Made by a program: the position numbers and the translations under genes | Origin: an uncultured Sphingomonadaceae bacterium | Lineage (GTDB): Bacteria > Pseudomonadota > Alphaproteobacteria > Sphingomonadales > Sphingomonadaceae | DNA: 64,000 nucleotides | Direction of reading: 5' to 3' | NCBI GenBank assembly: GCA_947488845.1 | Contig: CANLBM010000012.1 | Location: 62,001-126,000, forward strand | Part shown: in pieces, positions 1 through 8,753 of the stretch | Position numbering within the stretch: position 1 is the first letter of the stretch | How the letters are laid out: every line of letters starts with the position of its first letter | The notes under the pieces: generated by a model | Database searches by the model: none | Told to the model about the DNA's origin: nothing | What the model saw: only the letters and a program-made list of their open reading frames with translations

Positions 1-1
1 G

Positions 2-823
2 ATCACGATCAACCGCCCGGAAAAGATGAATGCCTTCACCGGCACGATGATCCGGGAAATGACCGACGCCTTCGACCGCATCGATGCCGATGATGATGTC
101 CGAGCGGTGGTCGTGACCGGAGCCGGTGACCGCGCCTTTTGTGCCGGTGCCGACCTGACACCGGAAGATGGCAGGAAACCATTTGCCAGCGAGGAACCGG
201 TTGAGGATTATTCCGACCCCCGCGTCCGCGACGGTGGCGGCCTGCTGATCCTGCGTATCTATCAATGTCTGAAGCCGGTGATCGGCGCGATCAACGGTGT
301 TGCCGTCGGCGTCGGTGCGACCATGTTGCTGCCGATGGACATGCGGCTGGCGAGCGAGACTGCGCGCTTCGGCTTTGTCTTCGCCCGGCGCGGCATCGCG
401 CCCGATGGGGCTGCCAGCTGGTTCCTGCCCAATCTGGTCGGACGGGCGCAGGCGCTGGAATGGTGTCTGACTGGCCGGGTCTTTGACGCGCAGGAAGCGC
501 TCAAGGGCGGTCTTGTCCGGTCGCTGCACAAGCCGGAAGAGTTGCTGCCCGCCGCTTATGCTCTGGCGCGCGAGATTGTTGACAATACGGCGCCGGTATC
601 GATCGCGGTGACGCGGCAGATGCTCTGGCAATTACCAGCCGCCGCGCATCCGATGGAAGCGCACAAGGTTGACAGCCGGATCATCTATAATCGAGCGAAA
701 TCAGCCGATGCAAAAGAGGGTATTGCAAGCTTTCTGGAGAAGCGCAGTCCGGACTATCCCGATAAAGTGTCTCGCGACCTACCAGACAGCTTCCCTTGGT
801 GGGAAGAACCTGTTTATAAGTGA
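2..823 (+). CDS. Enoyl-CoA hydratase/isomerase (crotonase) family, 5'-partial
   Basis: Crotonase-fold protein that probably hydrates an enoyl-CoA in beta-oxidation. The frame is open to the left edge, reading ITINRPEK before the first in-window Met at 26; ITINRPEKMNAF is the classic crotonase N-terminal strand, so the true start lies upstream of the window. Visible family features are the oxyanion-hole segment CAGADLTPED, the GAINGVAVGVGATM block and the C-terminal LTGRVFDAQEALKGGLV helix region. About 270 residues are present, close to full length. The neighbouring acyl-CoA dehydrogenases, CoA-transferase and thiolase-like gene fit a CoA-thioester catabolic locus. The substrate cannot be told from sequence. 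Confidence 0.9.
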   Translation: MTINRPEKMNAFTGTMIREMTDAFDRIDADDDVRAVVVTGAGDRAFCAGADLTPEDGRKPFASEEPVEDYSDPRVRDGGGLLILRIYQCLKPVIGAINGVAVGVGATMLLPMDMRLASETARFGFVFARRGIAPDGAASWFLPNLVGRAQALEWCLTGRVFDAQEALKGGLVRSLHKPEELLPAAYALAREIVDNTAPVSIAVTRQMLWQLPAAAHPMEAHKVDSRIIYNRAKSADAKEGIASFLEKRSPDYPDKVSRDLPDSFPWWEEPVYK

Positions 824-858
824 CGGAAATGTGACATAGTGCGTTGAGGGGAAGATGA

Positions 859-1488
859 ATGACCGTCGAAAAACTGGTGGCCAAGGCGAATGAAGCGGGT
901 GCCCGGGACAAGCTGATAGAGACCGCGAGCCATATCATGCGTGATGGTGATACGATTGATATTTCCTTCAGCGAACTGTCGGTCCTGTCCGGTCTCAACA
1001 GCGCGCTGGTCAAATATTATTTCGGCAACAAGGACGGTCTGCTCGAGGCCATTCTGGAACGCGACATGGACAATATTCTGGTGCAGGTCGGTCTGCTGAT
1101 CAAGAAGGACTGGCCGCCGGAAGACAAGCTGCGTCATCATATCGGCGCGGTGATCGATACCTATTATGAATTTCCCTATCTCAACCGGCTGACCATGCGC
1201 CTGATTCGCGAACTGCCGCCGGAAGGCGCCCGCAAGATCGCCGACAAATATCTGAAACCACTGTCCGAGGCCTACAAGATTTTCATTGGCGAAGGCATCA
1301 AGTCGGGCGTGTTTCGGGACGTCGATCCCGATCTCTTCTATTCCGCCGTCACCGGCGCGGCTGATCGCTTCTTCACCGGCAAGCTGGTCTGGAAATATTG
1401 CTATGGCCGGGATGATTTCGACACAAGGATGCGCGACGCCTATCGCGAGCAGACGGTTGATTTGATCATGGCCGGTATTTTGAAGTAA
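859..1488 (+). CDS. TetR family transcriptional regulator
   Basis: Likely repressor of the surrounding acyl-CoA degradation genes. The N-terminal helix-turn-helix at about residues 15-65 reads SFSELSVLSGLNSALVKYYF, followed by GNKDGLLEAI, the usual TetR 'YYFGNKDGL' signature. The C-terminal half is an all-helical ligand domain, and the length (209 aa) is typical. The ATG at 859 has a GAGGGGAAG ribosome-binding site just upstream. It lies 35 bp after the crotonase gene on the same strand and may be cotranscribed with it. The ligand is probably an acyl-CoA by context only. Confidence 0.9.
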   Translation: MTVEKLVAKANEAGARDKLIETASHIMRDGDTIDISFSELSVLSGLNSALVKYYFGNKDGLLEAILERDMDNILVQVGLLIKKDWPPEDKLRHHIGAVIDTYYEFPYLNRLTMRLIRELPPEGARKIADKYLKPLSEAYKIFIGEGIKSGVFRDVDPDLFYSAVTGAADRFFTGKLVWKYCYGRDDFDTRMRDAYREQTVDLIMAGILK

Positions 1489-1495
1489 CAGATCG

Positions 1496-2386
1496 CTATT
1501 CGGCGGCTTCTTCTTTCGGTTCCAGCTTGTCCTGCGTCCGCAGTTCGAAATCGCTGGCGTCGTGGCGTTCACGGAGCTGGCCTTCGAGATCACCCCAGGC
1601 GCGGTTGACCATCTTGCCGCGCTGCACCGCCGGCCGCTCGGCGATCATGTCGGTCCAGCGGTTCATGTTCTTGTAGGAAGCGGTGTCGAGAAATTCGGAC
1701 GCTTCATAGACGACATTCTTGACCAGCGCGCCATACCATGGCCAGATCGCGATATCGGCGATGCTATATTCGTCGCCGGCCATATATTCATTGTCGGCAA
1801 GATGGCGGTCGAGCACGTCGAGCTGGCGTTTGACCTCCATCGCGAAGCGGTCGATGCAATATTCGATCTTGACCGGTGCATAGGCGTAGAAATGGCCAAA
1901 GCCGCCGCCGAGATAGGGGGCGCTGCCCATTTGCCAGAACAGCCAGTTAAGCGCTTCGGTGCGCTTGTTGTGATCGCTGGGGAGGAATGCACCGAATTTT
2001 TCGGCAAGATAAAGCAGCATCGAGCCGGATTCAAACAAACGTGTCGGTGTCTCGGTGCTGTGATCCATCAGCGCCGGGATTTTGCTGTTCGGATTGATGT
2101 CGACAAAGCCGCTGCCGAACTGGTCGCCTTCGCCGATATTGATGAAATAGGCGTCATATTCGGCGCCCTTGTGCCCGAGCGCAAGCAGCTCCTCGAGCAT
2201 CACGGTGACCTTCACGCCATTGGGCGTTGCCATTGAATAGAGCTGGAACGGATGCTTGCCGACCGGCAGTTCGACTTCCTTGGTCGGGCCGGCGATCGGG
2301 CGATTGATATTGGCGAAGCGGCCGCCATTGGCCTTGTCCCATTTCCAGACTTTCGGGGGCGTGTAATCGGGCAGATTGTCGGTCAT
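1496..2386 (-). CDS. yghU: Glutathione S-transferase, YghU/nu-class like
   Basis: Glutathione-dependent disulfide reductase or transferase of the YghU/Ure2p-like group, 296 aa. The thioredoxin-fold N-terminal domain (about 45-130) contains MATPNGVKVTVMLEEL and NPNSKIPALMDH, the latter being the cis-Pro loop. The helical C-terminal domain has AGDEYSIADIAIWPWYG. An upstream Met at 2482 is open in frame, but I chose the ATG at 2386 because AAAGGAA lies just before it and homologues start near this Met. The gene ends 8 bp from the convergent TetR gene. Its role here, perhaps detoxification, is not set by context. Confidence 0.88.
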   Translation of the reverse strand: MTDNLPDYTPPKVWKWDKANGGRFANINRPIAGPTKEVELPVGKHPFQLYSMATPNGVKVTVMLEELLALGHKGAEYDAYFINIGEGDQFGSGFVDINPNSKIPALMDHSTETPTRLFESGSMLLYLAEKFGAFLPSDHNKRTEALNWLFWQMGSAPYLGGGFGHFYAYAPVKIEYCIDRFAMEVKRQLDVLDRHLADNEYMAGDEYSIADIAIWPWYGALVKNVVYEASEFLDTASYKNMNRWTDMIAERPAVQRGKMVNRAWGDLEGQLRERHDASDFELRTQDKLEPKEEAAE

Positions 2387-2501
2387 GGGATCATTCCTTT
2401 TTGGATTGGCCTTTGTTGCTATGGGCAAGCGATAGCATCGGTAAGCGCACTGATCACGCAAGATTTTCTGCGTCCGCTCCAAGCGAACTTTTGGTCACGG
2501 C

Positions 2502-2816
2502 CTAATTGCGCGGCGGAATGCTGTGCACCATGGTCAGAAACTGCAGCGTCGTCCCGGCGCGGCGATGTTCGGACAGGGCCTGATAATCGGGATCATTATA
2601 CCAGGCGGTGGCCGCGGCCTCGTTCGGGAAGCGGAACATCACCACCCGGCCTTCCGGCGGAGCCGCGCCTTCAAAGGTGACGCTGCCGTCATCATAGGTG
2701 ATGAACTCCCCGCCATGCCGATTCAGGATCGGGAAAAATCCCTTTTCATATTCGCGATATTTCGCCGCATTCTGCACGGTGAAATTGGCGACGACATGGA
2801 CGGGTTGTTCGGTCAT
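2502..2816 (-). CDS. DUF1330 family protein
   Basis: Small protein of 104 aa with the DUF1330 ferredoxin-like (dimeric alpha/beta barrel) pattern: a first strand VHVVANFTV, then YREYEKGFFPILNRHGGEF, a central EGRVVMFRFPNEAAATAWYNDPDYQ and a final strand. DUF1330 members are often found beside catabolic genes, but no reaction is established for most. It lies 12 bp downstream of the acyl-CoA dehydrogenase gene and is probably part of the same minus-strand operon. Function is unknown. Confidence 0.8.
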   Translation of the reverse strand: MTEQPVHVVANFTVQNAAKYREYEKGFFPILNRHGGEFITYDDGSVTFEGAAPPEGRVVMFRFPNEAAATAWYNDPDYQALSEHRRAGTTLQFLTMVHSIPPRN

Positions 2817-2827
2817 ATTTCTGCTCC

Positions 2828-4024
2828 CTAGTTCATTTCCGCGAAGGTCTTGTCCTTGTCGACCCGCACATCCTGCGGCAGGCCAAGCACCCGTTCGGCG
2901 ATGATATTTTTCAGGATTTCATCGGTACCGCCGGCGATTCTGAGCCCGGGTGCCCACATGAAGCTTTCCTGGAAAATCGCGTCCGAGGGAACTTCGTCCT
3001 TGTCGGCAATGATGCCGAAATGGTCCTGCATCTCGATCGCGCTGTTGCAGATATCCTGCAGATGGTTGGCGTTGATGATCTTGCCGATGGCATTTTCCGG
3101 ACCCGGTGTTTCGCCGCGAGACAAAGCGGTCTGGGTGCGGAATTTGGTCAGCTTGTAACCCTGCGCCGCGACATACCAGTCGGCCAGTTTGGCCCGAAAG
3201 GCCTGGTCGGATATAGTGCCCGCAGAACGCGCATAATCCATGATTTCCTTCCAGTCGGGACCCGGTGAGCCGCCGACCGCCAGTCGTTCGTTCATCAGGG
3301 TGACAAGCGCGACTTTCCAGCCCATGCCGGGTTCGCCGAGCCGGTCGCTGTCGGGAATGCGGACGTCGGTGAAATAGACTTCGTTAAATTCCTTGCCGCC
3401 GGATGCCTGGTGGATCGGCCGGACATCGACCCCCTTCTGCTTCATGTCGACGATGAACATGGTCAGGCCCTTGTGCTTGGGCACGTTCGGATCGGTGCGC
3501 ACCAGAAGGATGCCATAATCGGAATAATGGGCCCCGGAAGTCCACACTTTCTGGCCATTTATGACCCATTCGTCCCCGTCCTTGACCGCTTTTGTCTTGA
3601 GACCGGCAACATCCGAGCCGGCTGCCGGTTCGGAGAAGAGCTGGCACCAGACTTCTTCGCCCATCAGCGCCTTGCGGACATATTTCTTCTTGTGCTCGTC
3701 CGATCCGAAAGCAATCACGGTCGGGACACACATGCCGAGACCAATCGCGAACGGGCCGGTCGGCGCGTCAAATTTGGCTTCTTCCTGTCCCCAGATGACC
3801 TGCTGCATCACGGTGCCGCCACGGCCGCCCATTTCCTTGGGCCAGGTGATCTGCGCAAAGCCGCCTTCAGCCTTGATCTTCTGCCAGGCCTTGGCCCGAG
3901 CGAGAAAATCTTCCCGACCGCCGGAGCGCAGGGCGCCCGGTGTCTTGGGCTTGAGATGCTGCGACAGGAAGGCATGTGCCTCGGCGCGAAATTCTGCTTC
4001 TTCAGGTGTGTCGTTGAAATCCAT
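2828..4024 (-). CDS. Acyl-CoA dehydrogenase (first of an adjacent pair)
   Basis: FAD-dependent dehydrogenase introducing an alpha,beta double bond into an acyl-CoA, 398 aa. The N-terminal helical domain is followed by the flavin-contact block WCQLFSEPAAGSDVAGLKTK and the beta-domain signature VINGQKVWTSGAHYSDYGIL. The C-terminal end reads LRIAGGTDEILKNIIAERVLGLP, the usual ACAD tail. A second, divergent dehydrogenase gene lies 145 bp upstream on the same strand. Adjacent unequal pairs in steroid and CoA-ester degraders can form alpha2beta2 enzymes, so this may be one half of a heteromer; that is inference. Confidence 0.93.
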   Translation of the reverse strand: MDFNDTPEEAEFRAEAHAFLSQHLKPKTPGALRSGGREDFLARAKAWQKIKAEGGFAQITWPKEMGGRGGTVMQQVIWGQEEAKFDAPTGPFAIGLGMCVPTVIAFGSDEHKKKYVRKALMGEEVWCQLFSEPAAGSDVAGLKTKAVKDGDEWVINGQKVWTSGAHYSDYGILLVRTDPNVPKHKGLTMFIVDMKQKGVDVRPIHQASGGKEFNEVYFTDVRIPDSDRLGEPGMGWKVALVTLMNERLAVGGSPGPDWKEIMDYARSAGTISDQAFRAKLADWYVAAQGYKLTKFRTQTALSRGETPGPENAIGKIINANHLQDICNSAIEMQDHFGIIADKDEVPSDAIFQESFMWAPGLRIAGGTDEILKNIIAERVLGLPQDVRVDKDKTFAEMN

Positions 4025-4062
4025 AGTCTATTCCTTCACTTTATGGCCCGTGCGCGAATGTC

Positions 4063-4151
4063 CGTTCGTGCTGAGCTTGTCGAAGTACGAGTGCGCGCCA
4101 ACCTGTCGTTGACCTTCGGTCGCCTTCGGCTCGACAGGCTCAGGACGAACG
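4063..4151. repeat. REP-like palindromic repeat between the two acyl-CoA dehydrogenase genes
   Basis: Inverted repeat in the 145-bp gap. The left arm at 4063-4083 reads CGTTCGTGCTGAGCTTGTCGA, split here as CGTTCGTGCTG + AGCTTGTCGA. The complementary arm at 4131-4151 matches with two mismatches (TCGACAGGCTC + AGGACGAACG). This 'GTTCGTCCTGAGCCTGTCGA' type is a very common dispersed repeat in sphingomonad intergenic regions. It could form a hairpin in the mRNA between the two dehydrogenase cistrons. Confidence 0.8.
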
Positions 4152-4169
4152 GCACTCTTTGTCCCATAT

Positions 4170-5282
4170 TCAGTCATTCTTCGCTTCGAGCGCGCTGACC
4201 AGCTTCTCTTTCCAGACCGCCGGGCTGCCCGCCTGCACGGCCAGCAACTTGGCGCGGCGGTAGAAGAGGTGGCAGTCCACCTCCCAGGTGAAGCCCATGC
4301 CGCCGTGGGTCTGGATATTCTCTTTCGACGCAAACCAGTAGGCTTCCGATGCCGCGACCCGCGCTGCGGCAGCCGCTTCGGGCAGTTCCGCGGCATTGCT
4401 CGACAGCGCCCAGGCACCATAATAAGCATTGGAGCGAGCGACCTCGTTCTTGACATACATGTCGGCCAGCTTGTGTTTGATCGCCTGGTTGCCGCCGATG
4501 GCGCGACCGAAAGCCACCCGTTCCTTGGCGTAGGCATTGGCCATTTCGAGACAGCGCGAGGCGCCGCCCAATTGTTCGAAGGCGAGCAGGACCGCCGCCC
4601 GGTCGTTGATCTGGTCAAGCAGCGCCATGCCGTTGCCGGATTCGCCGATCAATTCTGCCGCTGCGCCGTCAAAGCTGATCGTTGCATGGCTGCGGGTCGG
4701 CTCGAGCGTCTTGATCGGTTCCCGCGATATACCACTCTGGTTCAGGTCGACAATGACGAGACTCTCGCCGCTGCCGTCTTTCACCAGCACTACGGCGTGG
4801 GTGGCGATATCGCCATCGGTCACCGGAATTTTCTTGCCCGATATCGTGCCGCCGCCCAGCCGGGTGGCGACATTGCCGGCCTTGATCTCGCCCGGTCCTT
4901 CGCTGATCGCTATACAGCCGATCAGGCTGCCGTCGGCGACCTTGGGCAGCAGTTCCAGTTTCTGTTCTTCGCTACCCGCCAGCTTCAGCGTTTCGGCGAA
5001 GAAAAAGGCCGATGATCCGAATGGCACGGGCGCGAGAACGCGGCCCAGCTCTTCGGCAATCACGCAAAGCTCGAGCATGCCGAGGCCAAGCCCGCCATAT
5101 TCTTCGGGAATGGCGGCGCCGAGCCAGCCCATTTCGACGATCTGTTTCCAGACGGTTTCATTGTGGCTCTTCTTGTCGTCGTCCAGCACTTCGCGAACAT
5201 GCGCCATCGTGCATTGGGCTTCGAGAAACTTGCGTGCCTCGTCGCGAAGAAACTTCTGATCGTCAGAAAAATCAAAATTCAT
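4170..5282 (-). CDS. Acyl-CoA dehydrogenase (second of pair)
   Basis: Acyl-CoA dehydrogenase fold, 370 aa. The N-terminus MNFDFSDDQKFLRDEARKFL and PEEYGGLGLGMLELCVIAEE are standard. The flavin-binding beta domain is less canonical than in its neighbour: the usual Thr/Glu flavin contacts are replaced by CIAISEGPGEIKAGNVATR. The C-terminal QTHGGMGFTWEVDCHLFYRR block is well kept. Divergence of the middle domain with a kept C-terminus is what one sees in the partner subunit of heteromeric dehydrogenases. It lies between the CoA-transferase and the first dehydrogenase on the minus strand. Confidence 0.9.
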   Translation of the reverse strand: MNFDFSDDQKFLRDEARKFLEAQCTMAHVREVLDDDKKSHNETVWKQIVEMGWLGAAIPEEYGGLGLGMLELCVIAEELGRVLAPVPFGSSAFFFAETLKLAGSEEQKLELLPKVADGSLIGCIAISEGPGEIKAGNVATRLGGGTISGKKIPVTDGDIATHAVVLVKDGSGESLVIVDLNQSGISREPIKTLEPTRSHATISFDGAAAELIGESGNGMALLDQINDRAAVLLAFEQLGGASRCLEMANAYAKERVAFGRAIGGNQAIKHKLADMYVKNEVARSNAYYGAWALSSNAAELPEAAAAARVAASEAYWFASKENIQTHGGMGFTWEVDCHLFYRRAKLLAVQAGSPAVWKEKLVSALEAKND

Positions 5283-5315
5283 GGTTCAAACCTCGTCCTG
5301 TTCATTATTATTATA

Positions 5316-6527
5316 TTAGTCGTCGTTGGCGGGCATATTCAGAGCGCCGCGTATTTCATCATTGTCCGCGCCCAATGTCGGCGGGTCGGCATAGATATTG
5401 GCCGGGCTGGCGGAATAATGGACCGGATGTTTGATTGTCCGGTATTTTCCGATTTTTTCGCCTTCGCGTTCCTGCCAGAAGCCAACCTGCTGCAAATGCG
5501 GGTCGGTCAGGACATCTTCCATCCTGTTATAGCGCATGGCCGGAATATTATGCTCGTCGAGCAGCGGCAGCCATTCGTCGGTGGTCTTGGTCGCGGCAAT
5601 TTCCTCGATCAGGGCATAGAGCGCGGTGATATTCTTGGTCCGCTGCGAATAGTCGGAAAAGCGGGGTTCGTCAAAGACACCCGGTTTGCCGCCCAGTTCG
5701 AAAAACTTCCGCCACTGTGCGTCATTATAGGGCACCAGGCCGATATAGCCGTCCTTGGTTGGATAGGGTTTGCGGTTTTCGTTGATAGAGCGTGTGTAGG
5801 CGAGCTTGCCATTGCCCGGAATGAAGGTCTCGCCCCACAGATTCTCGACCATGTTGAACCAGGTAAAGGCTTCGAACATCGGCACCTGGACAAATTGTCC
5901 CTCGCCGGTCTTTTCCCTGTGATACATGGCCGCGAGCGTGGCGTTGACCGCGAACAGACCGATGGTCTTGTCGGCTACCAGCGACGGCATGTAGAGCGGC
6001 CGCCCGCTGTCGCCGCGCATTTCGAACAGGCTGGCGAAGCCGGAGGCGCACTGGATCAGGTCATCATAGGCCTGGCGCTTTTCATATTCACCGCCCTGGC
6101 CGAACCCGGCGCAATGGACATAGACGATGCCCGGGTTGATCGCCTTGACGCTCTCATAGTCGAGGCCGAGCCGTTCCATGCCGGCCAGCCGGACATTGTG
6201 AAAAAACACGTCGGCATGTTTCAGTAGCTCGAGGATGACCGCCTTGTCGTCATCATTCTTGCCGTTGAGGGTGATCGATTTCTTGTTGCGGTTGAGCGAG
6301 GTGAAGATCGGGCCGAGGTCCCCGGTCGGATTGTCTCCGGCATGGCGCATCATGTCGCCGCCAAATTTGCCCTCGCCATTTTCGATCTTGATGACGTCGG
6401 CGCCCATGTCGGCAAAATTGAGAGTGGCGAAAGGGCCAAGGACGACGGTAGACATGTCTAAGATTTTCAAACCCTTCAGAGGGCCTGTCGGTTCCGTATC
6501 CCATTTTAGTTCCGGCCAGCCGCTCAT
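5316..6527 (-). CDS. CaiB/BaiF family (class III) CoA-transferase
   Basis: Transfers CoA between an acyl-CoA and a free acid through an aspartyl-CoA intermediate, activating the substrate of the local pathway. It is 403 aa, the normal size. The N-terminal block LKGLKILDMSTVVLGPFATL and DMGADVIKIEN is the family signature. NRNKKSITLN follows, and the segment QAYDDLIQCASGFASL carries the expected catalytic Asp. It is the most upstream gene of the minus-strand run and diverges from the thiolase-like gene at 6619, so the 90-bp gap probably holds promoters for both directions. Confidence 0.93.
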   Translation of the reverse strand: MSGWPELKWDTEPTGPLKGLKILDMSTVVLGPFATLNFADMGADVIKIENGEGKFGGDMMRHAGDNPTGDLGPIFTSLNRNKKSITLNGKNDDDKAVILELLKHADVFFHNVRLAGMERLGLDYESVKAINPGIVYVHCAGFGQGGEYEKRQAYDDLIQCASGFASLFEMRGDSGRPLYMPSLVADKTIGLFAVNATLAAMYHREKTGEGQFVQVPMFEAFTWFNMVENLWGETFIPGNGKLAYTRSINENRKPYPTKDGYIGLVPYNDAQWRKFFELGGKPGVFDEPRFSDYSQRTKNITALYALIEEIAATKTTDEWLPLLDEHNIPAMRYNRMEDVLTDPHLQQVGFWQEREGEKIGKYRTIKHPVHYSASPANIYADPPTLGADNDEIRGALNMPANDD

Positions 6528-6618
6528 CCAATATTCTCCATTTTAGCTAGTGCATGATTCCCTGATGCTGTTATCATGTTTAATCGATTGATGAACTGTT
6601 TATTTTGAGGGAATTAGG

Positions 6619-8142
6619 ATGGTAATGGCAGATCCCAAGGCACCGGTGCTGATCGGTGTCGGCGAGGCTAGCGGCGCGAAACTGAAGCAATCGCAAGGGC
6701 TTGAATGGCCATCGACCGTCGATCTCGCGTCGGCAGCCATTGCCGAGGCGCTGGCCGACAGTGGTGCTGGCGAAAAACTGGCCGCGTCGATCGACTGCCT
6801 GCTCTCGATTCGCCTGTTCCATGACAGCGGTCTGCCGCATGATTGCGGTTCGCCGGAAAATCACCCGGAAGCAGTGGCCACCGCCGCCGGTCTTGATCCG
6901 GCACATCTGCTCTACGGCGATGTCGGGGGGCAAAGCCCGCAGAAGCATCTCAACAAGCTGGCGGCCCAGGTCCATGCCGGCGAATATAAGGCGGTGGTTC
7001 TGTCCAGCGCCGAGAATATGGGCACCGTCAAACGCGCCCGGCGCAGCGGCCACATACTGGACTGGAGCCAGCCGGCGACCCGCGCAATGATCGATCTGGT
7101 CACGACGGAAGACAAGATGCTGACGCCCTATGAATGGCGGCAGGGCATCATCAGCATGCCGATGGCTTATGGCATTGTCGAGAACGCCCGGCGCGCGCGG
7201 CTGGGCATGGATCGCGACAGCTATGCAAAAGACATGGCCGAACTGTGGGAAGCCTTTGCCGGGGTTTCTCTGACGCGGGAGCATGCGCAATTTGCCCGTG
7301 ACTGGACGGCGGAGGAATTGCTGTCCGACGATCATGGCAATTACCGGCTCAACGATCCCTATCGCCGCTGGATGGTGGCGCAGGATGCGGTCGAACTGGG
7401 CGCGGCGGTGATCCTGACCACGGCGGGCCATGCGGCGGAACTGGGCATCTCCGAAGACAAGATGATCTATCTGCACAGCGGCGCCGACGCGAGCGTGCCG
7501 CTGATGAGCCTGCAGGACGATCTGTCGGTTTCACCGGCGATGCAGGTGGCTTTCCCGAAAGCGCTGGAGCTCGCGGAACTCGAAGCGAATGATCTCGGCC
7601 CGATCGATATCTACAGTTGCTTCCCGGTCGCGGTCTCGCTGGCGATGGACGCGCTCGGTTCGCCGGACCGTTCGCTGGCGTCCTATACGCTGACCGGCGG
7701 GCTGAGCTTCTTCGGCGGCCCCGGCAACAGCTACAGCGCCCACGGCATGGTCGCCTTGGTGCAGGCCTTGCGCAAGGATGGCAGCAAGCCGGGCATGATC
7801 TCCGCCAATGGCGGGGTGATCAACAAGGAATCGGTCGGCATCTACGCCGCGCAACCGGTCGCAGGCGGCTGGTCACCCGACCGGATTGCCGAGCCGGTGC
7901 GCATATCGAAGCCGGATCATGTCAAGCCCGACCATTTCTTCAGCGGCAAGGCGGTGATCAAAAGCTATGCCATGCCTTATGGCAAGGCCAGCCGCGGCGC
8001 GGCGAGCCTGTGGCTGGAGGACGAGCAGGGCCTGCCCGCCATCGGCGTCCTGCCCGATGCGCCGGAAGATACCGACCTGATCGGTCTCGCGGTCGATGTG
8101 GTCACCGCCGATGATCGCAATATCGCGAAGCTCAGCGGATAG
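6619..8142 (+). CDS. Thiolase-like protein (acetyl-CoA acetyltransferase / SCP-x type)
   Basis: Thiolase-superfamily protein of 507 aa. Long members of this group carry a C-terminal beta-rich extension, seen here from about residue 430 (SYAMPYGKASRGAASLWL onward). The C-terminal catalytic motif DIYSCFPVAVSLAMDALG and the glycine loop TGGLSFFGGPGNSYSAHG are present. In the segment where classical thiolases have the nucleophilic Cys (N-x-x-C-x-S-G), this protein reads LLYGDVGGQSPQ, with no Cys. It may therefore act as an aldolase-like or non-canonical thiolase. GAGGG 7 bp before ATG 6619 supports this start. Confidence 0.85.
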   Translation: MVMADPKAPVLIGVGEASGAKLKQSQGLEWPSTVDLASAAIAEALADSGAGEKLAASIDCLLSIRLFHDSGLPHDCGSPENHPEAVATAAGLDPAHLLYGDVGGQSPQKHLNKLAAQVHAGEYKAVVLSSAENMGTVKRARRSGHILDWSQPATRAMIDLVTTEDKMLTPYEWRQGIISMPMAYGIVENARRARLGMDRDSYAKDMAELWEAFAGVSLTREHAQFARDWTAEELLSDDHGNYRLNDPYRRWMVAQDAVELGAAVILTTAGHAAELGISEDKMIYLHSGADASVPLMSLQDDLSVSPAMQVAFPKALELAELEANDLGPIDIYSCFPVAVSLAMDALGSPDRSLASYTLTGGLSFFGGPGNSYSAHGMVALVQALRKDGSKPGMISANGGVINKESVGIYAAQPVAGGWSPDRIAEPVRISKPDHVKPDHFFSGKAVIKSYAMPYGKASRGAASLWLEDEQGLPAIGVLPDAPEDTDLIGLAVDVVTADDRNIAKLSG

Positions 8143-8218
8143 GCTGTCTTTCAAATATTGCGACTTCTCTTGTCATTTATTGATGATTTGGCCCGATAGG
8201 CGTGATAATGTTCTGGAT

Positions 8219-8689
8219 ATGGGTAAAGAAGCCAAAAATATTGATGATAATGACCGCAATATCCTGAAAGCCTTGCAGCGCGATGCCAGCCTGTCGCTGG
8301 AAAATCTCGCGGCGCAGCTGAGCCTGTCGACCAATGCCTGCTGGCGGCGGATCAAGCGGATGGAGGCGGACGGGATCATTGCGCGCCGGGTGGCGATCGT
8401 CGATCCGGAAGCGGTGGGTTTGAACATGACCGTGTTTGTCGCCGTGCGGACCAGCGACCACAGCGACAAATGGCTGACAAAATTCGCCGCCGCTGCCTCG
8501 TCAATCGAGGAGGTCGTCGAATTCTACCGGATGGCGGGGGAGGTCGACTATATGCTCAAGCTGCTGGTCCGCGATGTCGCCGACTATGACCGGGTGTACA
8601 AGAAACTGATCAAGGCGGTGCCCTTGTCCGACGTGTCGGCGAGCTTTGCGATGGAGCGGATCAAATATGAGACTGCGGTGCCGGTTTGA
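8219..8689 (+). CDS. Lrp/AsnC family transcriptional regulator
   Basis: Feast/famine regulator of 156 aa. The N-terminal HTH is unmistakable: DDNDRNILKALQRDASLSL, then LAAQLSLSTNACWRRIKRME. It is followed by the RAM/AsnC ligand domain (EVVEFYRMAGEVDYMLKLLV). The frame is open upstream to 8096, overlapping the thiolase-like gene, but homologues begin near the ATG at 8219. It lies 76 bp downstream of the thiolase-like gene. It may control this locus or amino-acid metabolism; no operator was recognised. Confidence 0.9.
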   Translation: MGKEAKNIDDNDRNILKALQRDASLSLENLAAQLSLSTNACWRRIKRMEADGIIARRVAIVDPEAVGLNMTVFVAVRTSDHSDKWLTKFAAAASSIEEVVEFYRMAGEVDYMLKLLVRDVADYDRVYKKLIKAVPLSDVSASFAMERIKYETAVPV

Positions 8690-8753
8690 GGGGGCTTCGA
8701 CGCTGGTGTCCGCCTTGGGGATGTTGCTGACTCTGGCGATGATGCTAATCAGG

